DNA of 64,000 bases from Loripinus fragilis (Eukaryota > Mollusca > Bivalvia > Lucinida > Lucinidae), in the NCBI GenBank assembly GCA_964019695.1, contig OZ026520.1:34576620-34640619 (forward strand), in the 5' to 3' direction. Below, in pieces: positions 22,790 to 33,172 of the stretch. Position 1 is the first letter of the stretch. Every line of letters starts with the position of its first letter. The translations under genes and the position numbers were made by a program. The notes under the pieces were generated by a model. The model saw only the letters and a list, made by a program, of their open reading frames with translations. It was not told the origin of the DNA and made no database searches.

Positions 22790-23300
22790 TGAAATGCCGT
22801 TTTATGGCATACGTTATGATAGAATAAGTGATTCGGTCAACATTGGTGCAGGCCAATCTTGTGTTGTTGATGTACGAATGTATGCTTCATGTAGTTGTGG
22901 TGCATCGCACATCCATAAATGTGAATTTACATGGGTAAGTTATTGTGTGGTTTGTGCTTCTGAACAGAAGATTATCCACTCGCTACAGCTCGTGGATTAT
23001 CGTCCTTACAGACGCACATATCATACTGATAATAACATTCTTTTTGCACCGGCATGCATTTGCACTTTGTGCATTGTGAGATTGGCATATTTGATGTAAA
23101 AGATTGGACTATCATTAAAAGGTGCAATAAACAGTGACATTTGATTGTGTATGCTATGGTCGACCTTGGTGCAGGTAAAGCTTCTGTTGTTGCTGATGTA
23201 CAATATTATTGTCTTACATGTAGCAAAAGTGCAGACCCTGATGAAATGCCGCTTCATGCGGCATTTCATCAGGGTATGCACTGTTTGCCATAGTACCTGT
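22790..23300. repeat. degenerate internal duplication and hairpin
   Basis: AACATTGGTGCAGGCCAATC/TGTTGTTGATGTAC near 22838 recurs as GACCTTGGTGCAGGTAAAGC/TGTTGTTGCTGATGTAC near 23161. A compact hairpin GATGAAATGCCGC/GCGGCATTTCATC sits at 23239-23271; related hairpins occur near 33545 and 54608. The 101-codon frame at 22794-23099 belongs to this repeat and shows no domain. Confidence 0.6.
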
Positions 23301-23534
23301 TTAGGGATCTTCAGTCATCCAATGGTCAACCAATGGAATACTGGAGAAATCCTTATATGACGCCGACGTCATAAGCTTTACCAACGTCTCACAATATTTC
23401 TCATTGTAATTCATATCATCGGGATGACTTTCATTACAAAATGTTTGGGTGTAAAGGTAATAGGTAGTGTTATGTCGGGAAGATATCATAATTTGAAAGG
23501 GTTTCTACTGACAAAGCGGGCTTTTTCCCTAAAT

Positions 23535-24360
23535 AATTACAACTGTCATAACATTTATTGAGATCCGTTAATCTGATTGGTCAAGGACGGTCATCTGATC
23601 GCATTGGCATGTGTTTCATTTTTCAATGAACCGGTCCGTATTCATGAGGGGAGGGGCCATACACGACAGAACTACTTTTGTGATACTGTGCAATGCTTCT
23701 ATGAGGAGAAATGGACAGCCCTTTACCTTACACTTACGCATATATAATCAGGCGGAAAAGCAAAGAGTAACTTACATACGACGCCTAAATTAACACTAGT
23801 CATGCCGATCAACTGCCTCCTGCGATCTATTCAGTTTCCAAGTCCGCAAAATGATGCGATCAGCTCTTGCACCTGTGCTTGTTTTCCTGCAACTTTGTTG
23901 AATGTTTTCAGTCTAGCCCCGCATTAACACCGTTTCTTGAATTTACTGACTGTTGCCTGGTTTATCCAACATTCAACCACTCAATAAAATTACATGTAGC
24001 ACAATTTCTTTTTGCTGGGGGTCATTTCTTTTCTTTTCAAAGCCATTTTGACAGATGATGCTTTTCATCATCAATGTAAACGAATGACGTCATATCCGAT
24101 GACGTAACTATCGTACACATTCTAATGAACACCCATTTAAAGTATTTTCGGTTGTCACTATGTAAAAAACGGGATTCAAGTCGCTGAAATGTAGTTGTTT
24201 ATTTTCGATTGGAGAACGGCCGCCATTTTGTTTGTTAAACGTCGTAACGTCTACGTACGCGCGTCATAATCTAAATGCGCGAAACGCTATTACCTAGCTC
24301 AAAACATATATTTAGGAAAAATACTGAATAAAAAAGAATAACGAAAGAAGTTGTAATTAT
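23535..24360 (-). mobile_element. TIR element with promoter-like motifs, copy 2 (inverted)
   Basis: Reverse-oriented partner of 13778-14633, with ends ATAATTACAACTGTCATA and AAGAAGTTGTAATTATA. It retains TGACGTCA (24085-24092) and GCCGCCATTTTG (24219-24230), a perfect YY1-type site on the minus strand. On that strand the corresponding ATG opens MALKRKEMTPSKKKLC, similar to copy 1's MARKGKEMVPGKKKLC, and also soon stops. It lies in the intron before exon C. Confidence 0.7.
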
Positions 24361-24535
24361 AAGAATTGAAAGTTATTTTTCTGCGTTTCACTAAGGTATG
24401 AAATGTCGTTTAAATAACATCAAATTTTAGCATGAACTTCGGTTTTCATGGAAGGTTTTCATGCAAATTAGATGTAATTTTCCCGACATTTCATACCTCA
24501 GTGAAACGCAGAAAAATAACTTATAATTCTTAAAT
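24361..24535. repeat. hairpin flanking a TIR element, copy 2
   Basis: Same palindrome as 13616-13777: AAGAATTGAAAGTTATTTTT and CACTAAGGTATGAAATGTCG face CGACATTTCATACCTCAGTG. It keeps the same position relative to the TIR element, so element and hairpin probably moved as a unit. Confidence 0.85.
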
Positions 24536-24728
24536 GAGAGTTTCTTTTTATTTTACGATGTCCATATTCAACAGAGACCTATAGACTAGCTGTCTTTTCA
24601 TTCTAGTCCACCTATTTAAAATAATAACACTGATTAACTTTGAAAGAGTATTCATTCAGTCCTCTTGTGGTCTGTTTGATAATAGTGGGAAATTTCATTG
24701 GTTAATTATTTATACATATGTCTTTTAG

Positions 24729-25106
24729 GAGTAAGACTCTCTAGAAGTGATCTAGAATTGAACGACACAGAAATACAACCTTTGGTTAACCAGTCTTCAA
24801 TAAGGCAACTGTCTGGGTATTCAGGCACAATGTTTCCAAGTGTTCTACGAGGTGATGACAGCCTTGGCCGATACATGCAGAATCAGAGCTTGGATACAGT
24901 ACCATCGGACATTTTCCCAGAGCCAGGATCAGGGTACACATACTTTGGTGCAACACTGAGTCCTATAACAGGTCAATATGCTACCAATTCATCGGACGTC
25001 TACCAAGCAGAGTGCCACAGCAGTAATCGATTAACAACAAGCGCACGAGACGTATTTGGTGATAGATTTGCTACGGCGCTGGTTAACTTTCATAACCAAT
25101 ATTACG
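24729..25106 (+). CDS. N-formylglutamate amidohydrolase-like, exon C
   Basis: Third exon of the amidohydrolase-like gene, in phase with exon B (acceptor TCTTTTAG|GAGTA). It carries the family's C-terminal half: SSIRQLSGYSG, then GSGYTYFGATLSPITGQ, where bacterial relatives have the substrate-loop segment, then SDVYQAECHSSNRL (compare the DAIQIE/PR region), then a C-terminal helix, FGDRFATALVNFHNQYY. It ends ATTACG|GTAAGT, a strong donor. If unused, the frame stops five codons later (TAA at about 25122), which would also give a complete protein. Exons A-C together encode about 291 residues, close to the family's usual size. Confidence 0.75.
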
Positions 25107-25132
25107 GTAAGTTTATAGCATAACTTAGACGT

Positions 25133-25409
25133 GTACTGTCGTGCCAACCAAGAGTGACAGTGTTATAATACTTTGTTTACAATTGCTAAGTTAAACGCTT
25201 ACGTGTACACTTCACTTGAGCTAACGTGAATCAATAGATCACTTGTGTATTAATCCTATCCTGCGGATAGGAGAATCAATAGATCACTTGTATATTAATC
25301 CTATCCTGCGGATAGGATTAATACACAAGTGATATATCGATTATAAGTCCCTGATAACTTTGATAACAAAACTTGACGTCAATGAAACTCTTGACTGGCA
25401 GGACAGTAC
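25133..25409. mobile_element. MITE copy 3 (GTACTGTCGTGCC family)
   Basis: Complete copy with terminal repeats GTACTGTCGTGCC and GGCAGGACAGTAC (one mismatch). The internal hairpin half (AATCAATAGATCACTTGT ... CTATCCTGCGGATAGGA) is duplicated in tandem around 25226-25320. It starts 27 bp after the exon C donor. Confidence 0.9.
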
Positions 25410-26061
25410 CATCTCCTTGCATTATTCTAAAATCCATTAAATATATTTTACTTTTATAATACTAAGGCTTGTAATCTACCGTAGCTCTATTACCTGTGAA
25501 GAATGCCAGTGCTATCAGAGAGGCCTCACAAATGTGTACTACATGTATTATATACGAAGTAAAATGAAATATGCATTGGAGAATGAATATCAGTCTAAGC
25601 ATGACTGCGTACGTGTACAAGTTTGAAGTGTTTGCCGGTTGTTATGCACCTGGGCTGGTGTAAAGACCCGACGCGAAGCCGAGTGCTTGAACATCAACCG
25701 AGGGCTGCGACAACAACGAAATTACAGCTTTTGAGTGTTATTCTAACAGGCTCATCTGGCAGAATACTCGTACTTCACAGTTTGCGAGCTCTGGCTATTG
25801 GAAATTGATATTGGACAGGTATTTTGATCGGGGTACCTCGGCAGATTTCCGTAATTGAACGACAGTGTGCGATAACCACAGGTGGCGTGATAATCCCTCT
25901 GGCCAACTCTCTAATCTCGTACCTGCTAAATTATATAACTTTATGACTTGATCATCCAAGCGTGCGTTGCCTATCCATAATAAACAGATTTAGACTAGAA
26001 ATTAAAACGCAAAATTGCTATCAACTTCATATGAAAAATTAAGGTATTAAAATTGAGCCGC
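25410..26061. other. no recognised feature
   Basis: No further amidohydrolase exon was recognised. The 61-codon frame at 25623-25808 has no family signature or splice context. Confidence 0.4.
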
Positions 26062-26281
26062 CACATGAGATTTCCAACAATGTGGTATGTGCGACCAACA
26101 AAGCCTCAGATCAGCCTGCACATGTGCGCAGTCTGATCAGAGCATTTGCTAGTAGTTTGAATATTTGAGTGTTAAGCTACTGATTGGACATCATTTGGGA
26201 CTTCTAGGCGTAAAAGGGCGCTGCACAGGCTCGTCTGAGTCGTCACTTGTCAAAATGCCACATTGTTGGAAATCACGTATC
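26062..26281. mobile_element. MITE with ends GATTTCCAACAATGTGG, copy 1
   Basis: The left end GAGATTTCCAACAATGTGGT is inverted at the right as TGCCACATTGTTGGAAATCA. The middle has GCCTCAGATCAGCCTGC facing GCGCAGTCTGATCAGAGC. The second copy (58019) shares internal motifs such as ACTGATTGGACATCATT and CACAGGCTCGTC. Confidence 0.85.
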
Positions 26282-26639
26282 GCCGTTACCGCTCAATTAT
26301 TCTTATTCTGTCCAAAACCTAGATTGTGCGTTCTTGTAAGAATCACTTTCATAGTAGAAAATTAGAGTAATGATGTTCGATGGGTTCTAACGGCCATGGA
26401 CGTGCCAGTGTCAGCATGATCACCGCTGTTTTGGGGTTTTTTTTGTTTGTTTAGTTTTTGCTTATTTTGATGACGCTTAGTCGGATATCTTATACCACGG
26501 ATGTATAGTACTTTCAATATATACGTCCGTGCTTATACCCTTTGTACCTGGGATAGTCCATTGTATCGAGGAGTCACAGATTTAGTGCCTAGCAAAGACT
26601 CTGATCAGACTGGGCAGATGCCAAGACCAACTCCAGCAT

Positions 26640-26905
26640 TCGTTATGCGCGCACTTATTTGCATCTATACATAAATAAGGCAGCTTTTCTTATGAGCGAT
26701 GAGAAAAAGCGACGACTTTTGTCGTCTGCTGATAACCTTTGCAAGCGGATTGGACATAGATCCGGAACAGCAGTCTGTGTCGATCTAGATTTAAAATGTT
26801 TGACACTCTGATGGTATTCCTGAATTTATTTTTCTAAAAGTTGACTTTGTAAAATCAGCAGACGACAACAAAGCATGAAAAAGTACCTAGCATGCAAAGA
26901 GCCAG
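26640..26905. mobile_element. inverted-repeat element (GTCGTCTGCTG family)
   Basis: GACTTTTGTCGTCTGCTGAT (26714) faces AATCAGCAGACGACAACAAA (26855). Further in, TTTGCAAGCGGATTGGAC faces GTTTGACACTCTG-like sequence. Confidence 0.65.
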
Positions 26906-26999
26906 GTACTCACTAGAATTACGGAAATGAGGTTCTAGAATGAGTATCCTTGTTCTATGTATTAAGCAGAAATGAGTAAACCAACAAGTAGAGAAGACT

Positions 27000-27145
27000 T
27001 TGATCAGCCTAGGCATCAACTAAGTCTGGTCAGTCTTCGCTGTCTGCATGAAAAACGGCTTGGCCCTCAGTTACCAACTGAGCGTACGGCAAAGATTTTG
27101 ATTAGAATGGGCGCAGACTGATTCAGTTGAGGCTAAATTGTTCAC
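27000..27145. repeat. degenerate palindromes with GATCAGCCTAGGC motif
   Basis: TTGATCAGCCTAGGCA and GGTCAGTCTTCGCTGTCTGC are arranged as imperfect inverted repeats, with AGTTACCAACTGAG near the centre. They resemble the GATCAG repeats at 26086 and 58072. Confidence 0.4.
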
Positions 27146-28046
27146 ATTTTAAGATAGGCTATACTTATGATTTCAATTTTCAAAAGAAGAAAAAGTAGCA
27201 ACACCTTTAGGGCATTAGATAACACTGGGATACATCTGTTGGTGGTCAGTACCTGCTGTGATCTGGTGATAATATACTGCCTGGTCAATTATTCAATTAT
27301 CAGGATCAGACATTATCCTAGTTTATCAATGTATACTCATGATGGACTTCTTATGAACAGTGTAGACTCTGTCCGATCGGGCGCCACATGATGCACACCA
27401 GGTCTGGGTCTACACTGTCCAACAAGTTAGACAAGCGGAAAATCTCGGAATTGACACCAAATCCTCCACGACGGAGCAGAAATAATGATAATATAGAAAT
27501 CTTGAATTCTTGATATAAAACGTCCAAAGAGCGTCATTTTGCGGACATATGCACACAGTGCATACCCATATACTCGATATGGACTCGTCTTATGAATACG
27601 ATTTATTGTGCCTTTTAAAGATATACAACCGGGAAATGCACACACAGACGATTAGACCATAGGCACTCGATCGCCGCTGATCAAGTTAGAGAAAATTTAA
27701 AGTGCACACCAATTAGACAAATTGATTGTTTTTTATACTTGTTGTTTGCAGATAATGTCACATAGATGGCAAAAATAAATAGCGACAGTTTCAAACGATT
27801 AATAACTTTTCCAAATGTAAAAAAAGAAAAGAAAGAAAAACTTTTTTCTAGCCGCCCAGATCTGGGCCTAATCCGCGTAGTATTTCCAGATCATTCACTG
27901 CTTACTGGCATTGACAGGGGTATCGACAGATGTTCAAGCCAAAAATTTATACTTATAGACCCACTAGATAGCTGGACTGTGTGTATAAAAACCTATTTTG
28001 GCATACAATGTAGAATATTTATTTAAAGATAGAAAAAAGATCGGTA

Positions 28047-28289
28047 TTAACCCTAAAAACGCCAATCACAACAAAAGTCGTCTGCTTTTGTCGTCTGCTG
28101 AAATGTTTTAGAAGCCTTTCCAACAAACAGTGTGACCCAGATCAGGCTGCATATAGGAGCAGTCTGATCTGTATCCACACTGTTTGTCTCTATACTTAAC
28201 TTGTTAATCAATGTTAGCAAAAAATGCAGCAGACGACAAAAGCAGATGGACTTTTCAGATGAATTTTTGCTGGCGTTTTAAGGGTAATA
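28047..28289. mobile_element. 243-bp MITE with nested hairpin
   Basis: TTAACCCTAAAAACGCCA faces TGGCGTTTTAAGGGTAA at the ends. Inner arms GTCGTCTGCTTTTGTCGTCT/CAGCAGACGACAAAAGCAGA follow. At the centre is the GATCAGRCTGC...GCAGTCTGATC hairpin (28111-28189), also found at 18192, 21001 and 31826. Confidence 0.8.
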
Positions 28290-29985
28290 ACCATTGACAC
28301 TCGATAATATGAAAACGATTTCAGGACTTAACCTGACTCGGGTTCTCGGGGTTTAGGTATTGCAGTGCCGGATCCAGGTCAACTTGAACCCCTCCCCGCC
28401 CCTCGTTATTAAATATCCATGAAAATGAAATAATTTGGTCTCAGTGAGACCAACTTATTTAAATTTTATAGGATATTTACAATGTAAGAAAAATGAGATA
28501 AAATCAGCAAAGCCCCATACCTTTATATATACGAACCCCCTTTCCAGATATCCCGGATCCGTCCTTGCATTGTATGGAATTTAATGTACAGCTATCGAGA
28601 TGATAGCAATAATATTAAATTAAACATACATTCATGACATTTAAACCATGTTCGATCCAACAAGAGAACTCGAAATTCAGGAATAGACCTTTGTGGTCTC
28701 ATATATGATCAAAAGACTCGGTTCCAATTTGTAATTTGAAACAGATCAAACTGCACAATTAACTATGTTGAGACATAAGCAACAGTGTAGACACATTAAC
28801 ACAATTTTGCATAAAGAGAATATTCTGAATAACAAGGCGTCTCTCCCGGGTCTGTTTAGTGCAAAAATAAAATTCCCCGTTTTCAATAAATAAATTCAGA
28901 CATATTATTCTTTTTTACAAAGGAGTCTGCATTAATTACAACCGGCAGTAATAATTAAGCAGGGTCTCAATTTTCTTTTCTAATACCAGAAAAACAAATT
29001 CATTCACTTTGAAACTCTGTAATTTTTGTGTCAGATATGTGCTTTCAACTTCAGCTTCCATTTGCATATTATACAGCAGCGATAAGCTTCGCCAGCGGCT
29101 ATTACCTGGAGACCTGATCGTGTTTTATCGGCGTCATTTACGGAAACACACGATTGAAATGATAATTTCCAAAAAATAAAGAAATATCGAATAAAGACCA
29201 TTTTATCCTTGAGCTAGCAAAATAAAAATTATATCGGATGAAAAAATGATCTTTCTTTTCATCTGATTTATTTGGGATGCATCACTTTTTTGATTAATTA
29301 TTTGTGTAAATGGTTGTTGAATTTACGCACCCACCCCTATTTTTCCTTGTTTTACGGAAATTTCTCTATTTGTTTAATTAAACTAAGCACCACCAGATTC
29401 TAACATGCAAAAAGACCATTTTCTTTTTATGCTACAATCAAAATTAAAACACTATATTAAAGAGGGATAATTTATCTTTCTGGAACCGTTTGGGATTCAA
29501 CATTATGTTGAGAATTAAAAAAGATATTAATTGATAATGCAACTGTCTTCTATTATCTGTATACATTAAAATCGATCACACCTGTAGAAGTGCAAGTACG
29601 AGGTTTCTTCACTATGATTATGATAAATTAAATCAATATCTTGGTTATGCTTTAAAAATCGTGCAATGCTAGCAGCGATGTGAGTATGCTAGTGATACAT
29701 TTGTTTGTCTTCTAACGACGATAGAAGTCAGCAGAGACAATATTTGGACAGTATAATGTATCTGAGCCACCCCAGCCCCATCCCCAGATGTATTGGCTGG
29801 TATCCGTTCTAAGTTGGTGTTTTATGTTGTTTGTTCAATGTTTGTTGCTGCTCCGATTGTTTGTGTATGCGTGTGTATGTGGGGGGTCCTTGTAATTTGA
29901 TCTAGTGCTTCGTGCGCTTTCTTGTATTGCAATCACCTCGCTGAGGAAGAGAGAGATGGCTGCTTTCCTTTAATTGTATTCTTGC
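28290..29985. other. long stretch without recognised genes
   Basis: AT-rich, with no credible exon or clear repeat boundary. GCAGCGATAAGCTTCGCCAG (29075-29094) and the following ~90 bp are GC-richer than the rest. They might be a conserved non-coding element or a small exon, but nothing supports a choice. Confidence 0.35.
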
Positions 29986-29991
29986 TGTAGT

Positions 29992-30193
29992 GATCACACC
30001 GGATAGGCGGCAATCGAAAACGTTAAAACTATCGACGAACGTAGATCATTAAACGTTAGAAACAGGGTTTCCGGTTGCCATTTGTCGCCCGACTGGCGAC
30101 AAATCGCAATCGAAAACACTGTTTCTAGCGATTTGTGATTGCATTCGTCGATTGTTATGGGCGTTTAAAAAAGCCGCCTATCTGGTGTGATGA
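29992..30193. mobile_element. MITE with ends ATCACACCGGATAGGCGGC
   Basis: About 200 bp. The right end AAGCCGCCTATCTGGTGTGAT is the inverse of the left with one mismatch. The inner arms CGACGAACG.../CATTCGTCGA and AAACAGGG.../CTGTTTC form a further imperfect hairpin around GTCGCCCGACTGGCGAC. Confidence 0.85.
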
Positions 30194-30473
30194 TGGTACC
30201 TGTGTTCTGTGTCTCATTCCCATGGTGCCGTGGGTTGATCTGTGATCTGTGAGTGTCGCTTATCCTGGTCAGACTCACTTGATTAGTTTAGTTTAAACGT
30301 ATTTAATGCCAATATAAAGCAAGGGGTCGGGCCACAAGTTTTCCCAACATTAGTTACGGCCCTTCCCCTACAGTATACATGCTCACTTGATTTTTCATCT
30401 ATAGTCTCTTTAAGGCTCATGTATTTAAATGGAACAGGCACATGATGCGTTGGTGTATGCACATGCGTCACCT

Positions 30474-30716
30474 GGCCCCGAGGTTATAAAACTTTTTTCG
30501 AGCTCAACTTAACTGAGCATGAAATTTCAAATGCTTATAAAATCTAAAGTGCTGAAAAATAATGATTTTTCTTGCTTTCAAACTCTCAGATGGTGTATTT
30601 GTCATGCTGTTAAATGTTAAAATGACAATAATTGTTGGCATTTTAACATTTATCAGCATGATAAATTTCGTGCTCAGCTGCGTTGAGCATGAAAAAAGTT
30701 TTATAACCTCAAGGTC
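30474..30716. mobile_element. MITE with ends GAGGTTATAAAACTTTTTTC, copy 1
   Basis: ~243 bp. Left GAGGTTATAAAACTTTTTTC and GCTCAAC face GTTGAGCATGAAAAAAGTTT/TATAACCTC. A second inner palindrome, AAATGACAATAATTGTTGGCA, lies near 30629. The other copy is at 56259-56501 inside the large element. Confidence 0.9.
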
Positions 30717-30835
30717 TGCTTGTTGAGCGCGGAGCTCGCAGTAACTCATCGTTTCATATAATTTCTGAATTAAAAAAAATATTAGGTGTGAAAAGATAGA
30801 GACTAGATGGACGAACAAGTCAATAAAATCTAGGC

Positions 30836-31125
30836 TGGGCCGCGTAGCGCAGTCGGTAACGTGTATGGCTACAGTTGCATGTCTGACTGCAGATCCAGGG
30901 GTCTCGAGTTCGGTCGAGGCCCGGTACCATACTTTCGCGGAGATTGATCATGAAATAATTTCAACGGCTATTCTCTCAAGAAGGGTTGTTGTTATTTACA
31001 AGCGAAAGTCTGTGCACGAAATACTGGTTAACTTGCCCAGGAAAAGTGTGGTTAGGTGAACTGACCGTCCCGCCATGACCATAGCTGTTGACTTGGGACG
31101 TAAAGCAAGAAAACAAACAAGCAAA
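30836..31125 (+). mobile_element. tRNA-derived SINE, second family
   Basis: The head has an A box, AGCGCAGTCGGTAACGTG (30845-30862), and a B box, GAGTTCGGTCG (30907-30917). The body includes TTCGCGGAGATTGATCATGA and AGTGTGGTTAGGTGAACTG. The 3' part is CATGACCATAGCTGTTGACT then GGGACGTAAAGCAAGAAAAC. A matching minus-strand copy is at 61546-61877. Confidence 0.85.
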
Positions 31126-31401
31126 ACAAATAAAATCTAACCCGAATTTCATACTCGCATGGGATGTCACCGGTTGAAGACTGGCCAAGTGGGTGATAAT
31201 ACCTGATATTTATGTGAAATATCCATAACACTGCAAAGGGGCTTGTGACCAGCAGAAGATACAAGTTGGCACGTGCGTCTATCGAAGACTCAGTGAAACG
31301 CAGAAATAAAATCAATTCTTAAATAAAATCTAGCATGCATGCTCCTGTATTATGGAATTCATTAAACTTGTTACGAAAGAGTTATAAACTTTTTATGTTT
31401 T

Positions 31402-31575
31402 TGTTCTGGCTTGTGTTTGCTATGTCTTTGTGCACGTCTGTTTATATGTGCTTTGTGGTCACCTGCTGGGAAAGGGCTGACCTTTTGTTCTGGCTTGTGT
31501 TTGCTATGTCTTTGTGCACGTCTGTTTATATGTGCTTTGTGGTCACCTGCTGGGAAAGGGCTGACCTTTTGGCTC
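31402..31575. repeat. exact 84-bp tandem duplication within a dispersed repeat
   Basis: TGTTCTGGCTTGTGTTTGCT starts identical units at 31402 and 31486, with no difference seen across the 84 bp. The surrounding repeat (ending TCCTGGGTCAGGTGTGGTAC at 31620) is related to 36225-36450. Because 84 is a multiple of three, both strands show frames with an internal repeat; these are by-products. Confidence 0.9.
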
Positions 31576-31734
31576 TCGCTTGTGGTGTCTAACTGTGAGT
31601 TTGTCATTTTCCCATTGGTATCCTGGGTCAGGTGTGGTACTTGATTGTATCGATTCCTGATCTTTGCACCCTTACTTACATATAAAACTGTTCGGCAAGA
31701 CACACCTTTCGTCGTTTTGCCTGAACTCTTTTAA

Positions 31735-31965
31735 CTCTTAAAGGTATCTGAAAATGTCGTCTGCTGAAGTCGTCTGCTGCAAATAATTGCCTTACATTAC
31801 CGACGAATTAAGTATAGAAGAAAACAGCGTGGACTTAGAACCGACTGCTCCTATAGGAGCAGTCTGATCTGGGTCCACACTGTTTGCCATAGAGGCTTCT
31901 TAAACATTTCAGCAGACGAGAAAAGCAGACGACTTTTGCTGCGATTGGCAAATGACAACGATGCA
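31735..31965. mobile_element. inverted-repeat element with nested hairpin
   Basis: Related to 28047-28289. GTCGTCTGCTGAAGTCGTCT near 31758 faces AGCAGACGAGAAAAGCAGAC (31911). The centre carries the CCGACTGCTCCTATAGGAGC hairpin. Confidence 0.75.
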
Positions 31966-32115
31966 TGAGCATGGTATGAATCCTCTGTACAACTATATAA
32001 CCTTCCGTTGAAAATTGCACATAAGGTTTGTTTCTTCTAAACGATTATGTACCTAACGCATGTCCATATGTGAACATTCTCAGGGTCTGCTCAGCCAGTA
32101 CACAGTATCAGTATC

Positions 32116-32181
32116 GGGCCACCATCGGCCCACCAGCGAAACGCCATTTGGATTGCGTTTCGCTGGCGGGCCAATAGTGGC
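32116..32181. repeat. hairpin repeat, GCCAGCGAAACGCC family, copy 2
   Basis: CGGGCCACCATCGGCCCACC / AGCGAAACGCC faces GCGTTTCGCTGGCGGGCC. Confidence 0.8.
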
Positions 32182-32341
32182 CTCTTTACATGTTTACTGG
32201 AGGAATGTTTTCATAGTAGTGTGAAGTAAGCTCGGAATCAAGGATGCTGAATAGACATACTACCTGGTTCTTATAGGTACTTTACTTTTTTTACTTTTTC
32301 AGGAAACTAGAAGCGAGGGAAAGAAGAGAAGAACTTAAGTT

Positions 32342-32887
32342 TTGGCTAAGGGACATTTCACATATACACCGAAACCGAACCGAAACCGAACCGAACCCGA
32401 ACCGAAAAATTAAAAAGTCTCACAAGTAACACCTGCCCAAGCTTTAACTGAAACAGAACGCCGAACCGAAAACGTGCACGAATTGGATTTTTTTTTGTTT
32501 GCTGAGGCCAAATTTCAGTAAATGCGACAGGTAATTTTAAATCTGCACATGCACAGCCACGTGCGTTGTGTATAACTAAGTAATTATGGAAGCCATTGAT
32601 GGAGTGTCCAGCTAGACAATTGTGTGATTATTTTACAAGCACAATACTATAGACTACAGACTCTTGTGGGACAAGACCCAGAGCGGTTATAACGACCACT
32701 AACTTAAGGCAGTGACATGGAACAATTTGTATTGGTAATGGTATTTCTGCTTTCTGAGAGGAAATTAGTCCAAATTTTACAGGCATTTTCTTTGATGTCG
32801 TCCACGGATTCGGTTCAGCTGAAAACGAAACGATGCAATTCGGTTGCCGTAACGATTTCGATTCGGTGTATATATGAAACGGCCTTA
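32342..32887. mobile_element. ~545-bp MITE with CCGAAC repeats
   Basis: The left end CATTTCACATATACACCGAA is reversed at the right as TTCGGTGTATATATGAAACG. Inside the left end, CCGAACCGAAACCGAACCG (32360-32406) forms a short hexamer array; GATTCGGTTCAGCTGAAAAC echoes it on the right. The minus-strand 89-codon frame here is incidental. Confidence 0.75.
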
Positions 32888-33056
32888 TAAGTTGCATGTA
32901 GTTCGGTTCGCTGACTTTTGCAGAAAGAAAATGGATGGAAATAACGTTTTACTTACTTAATTGTTTTACTGACCTGCCCATGTCTCTCCATGTATAAATA
33001 TATGTCATTTTATTACAAGCGCATGTTTTAAACGGGTGCTGGAAGAAATTATATGT

Positions 33057-33172
33057 ATAGGTTATAGATCATCTATTACAATTATAAAGGAATTAAGTGG
33101 TTCACTCGTTGCGCTCGTTCCCACTTAATTCCTTTATAATTGCAATATACGTGTATGATCTATGACCTACTT
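33057..33172. repeat. foldback repeat
   Basis: TAGGTTATAGATCATCTATT and ACAATTATAAAGGAATTAAG face CTTAATTCCTTTATAATTGC and GATCTATGACCTA around a GTTGCGCTCGTT loop. Confidence 0.85.

Noticed and set aside
22794..23099. 101-codon cysteine-rich frame
   Set aside because: It overlaps a degenerate internal duplication, lacks splice or start context, and lies in the amidohydrolase intron.
27766..28026. 86-codon frame that could be a further amidohydrolase exon
   Set aside because: No family motif, wrong acceptor phase, and it ends just before a MITE.
30836..30925. Functional tRNA gene
   Set aside because: The A and B boxes are present but no complete cloverleaf or terminator follows; a SINE body is attached and a second such copy exists at 61546.
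31335..31703. Internally repeated proteins on both strands
   Set aside because: The 84-bp duplication is a multiple of three, so every open frame repeats; no domain, and it lies in a dispersed repeat.
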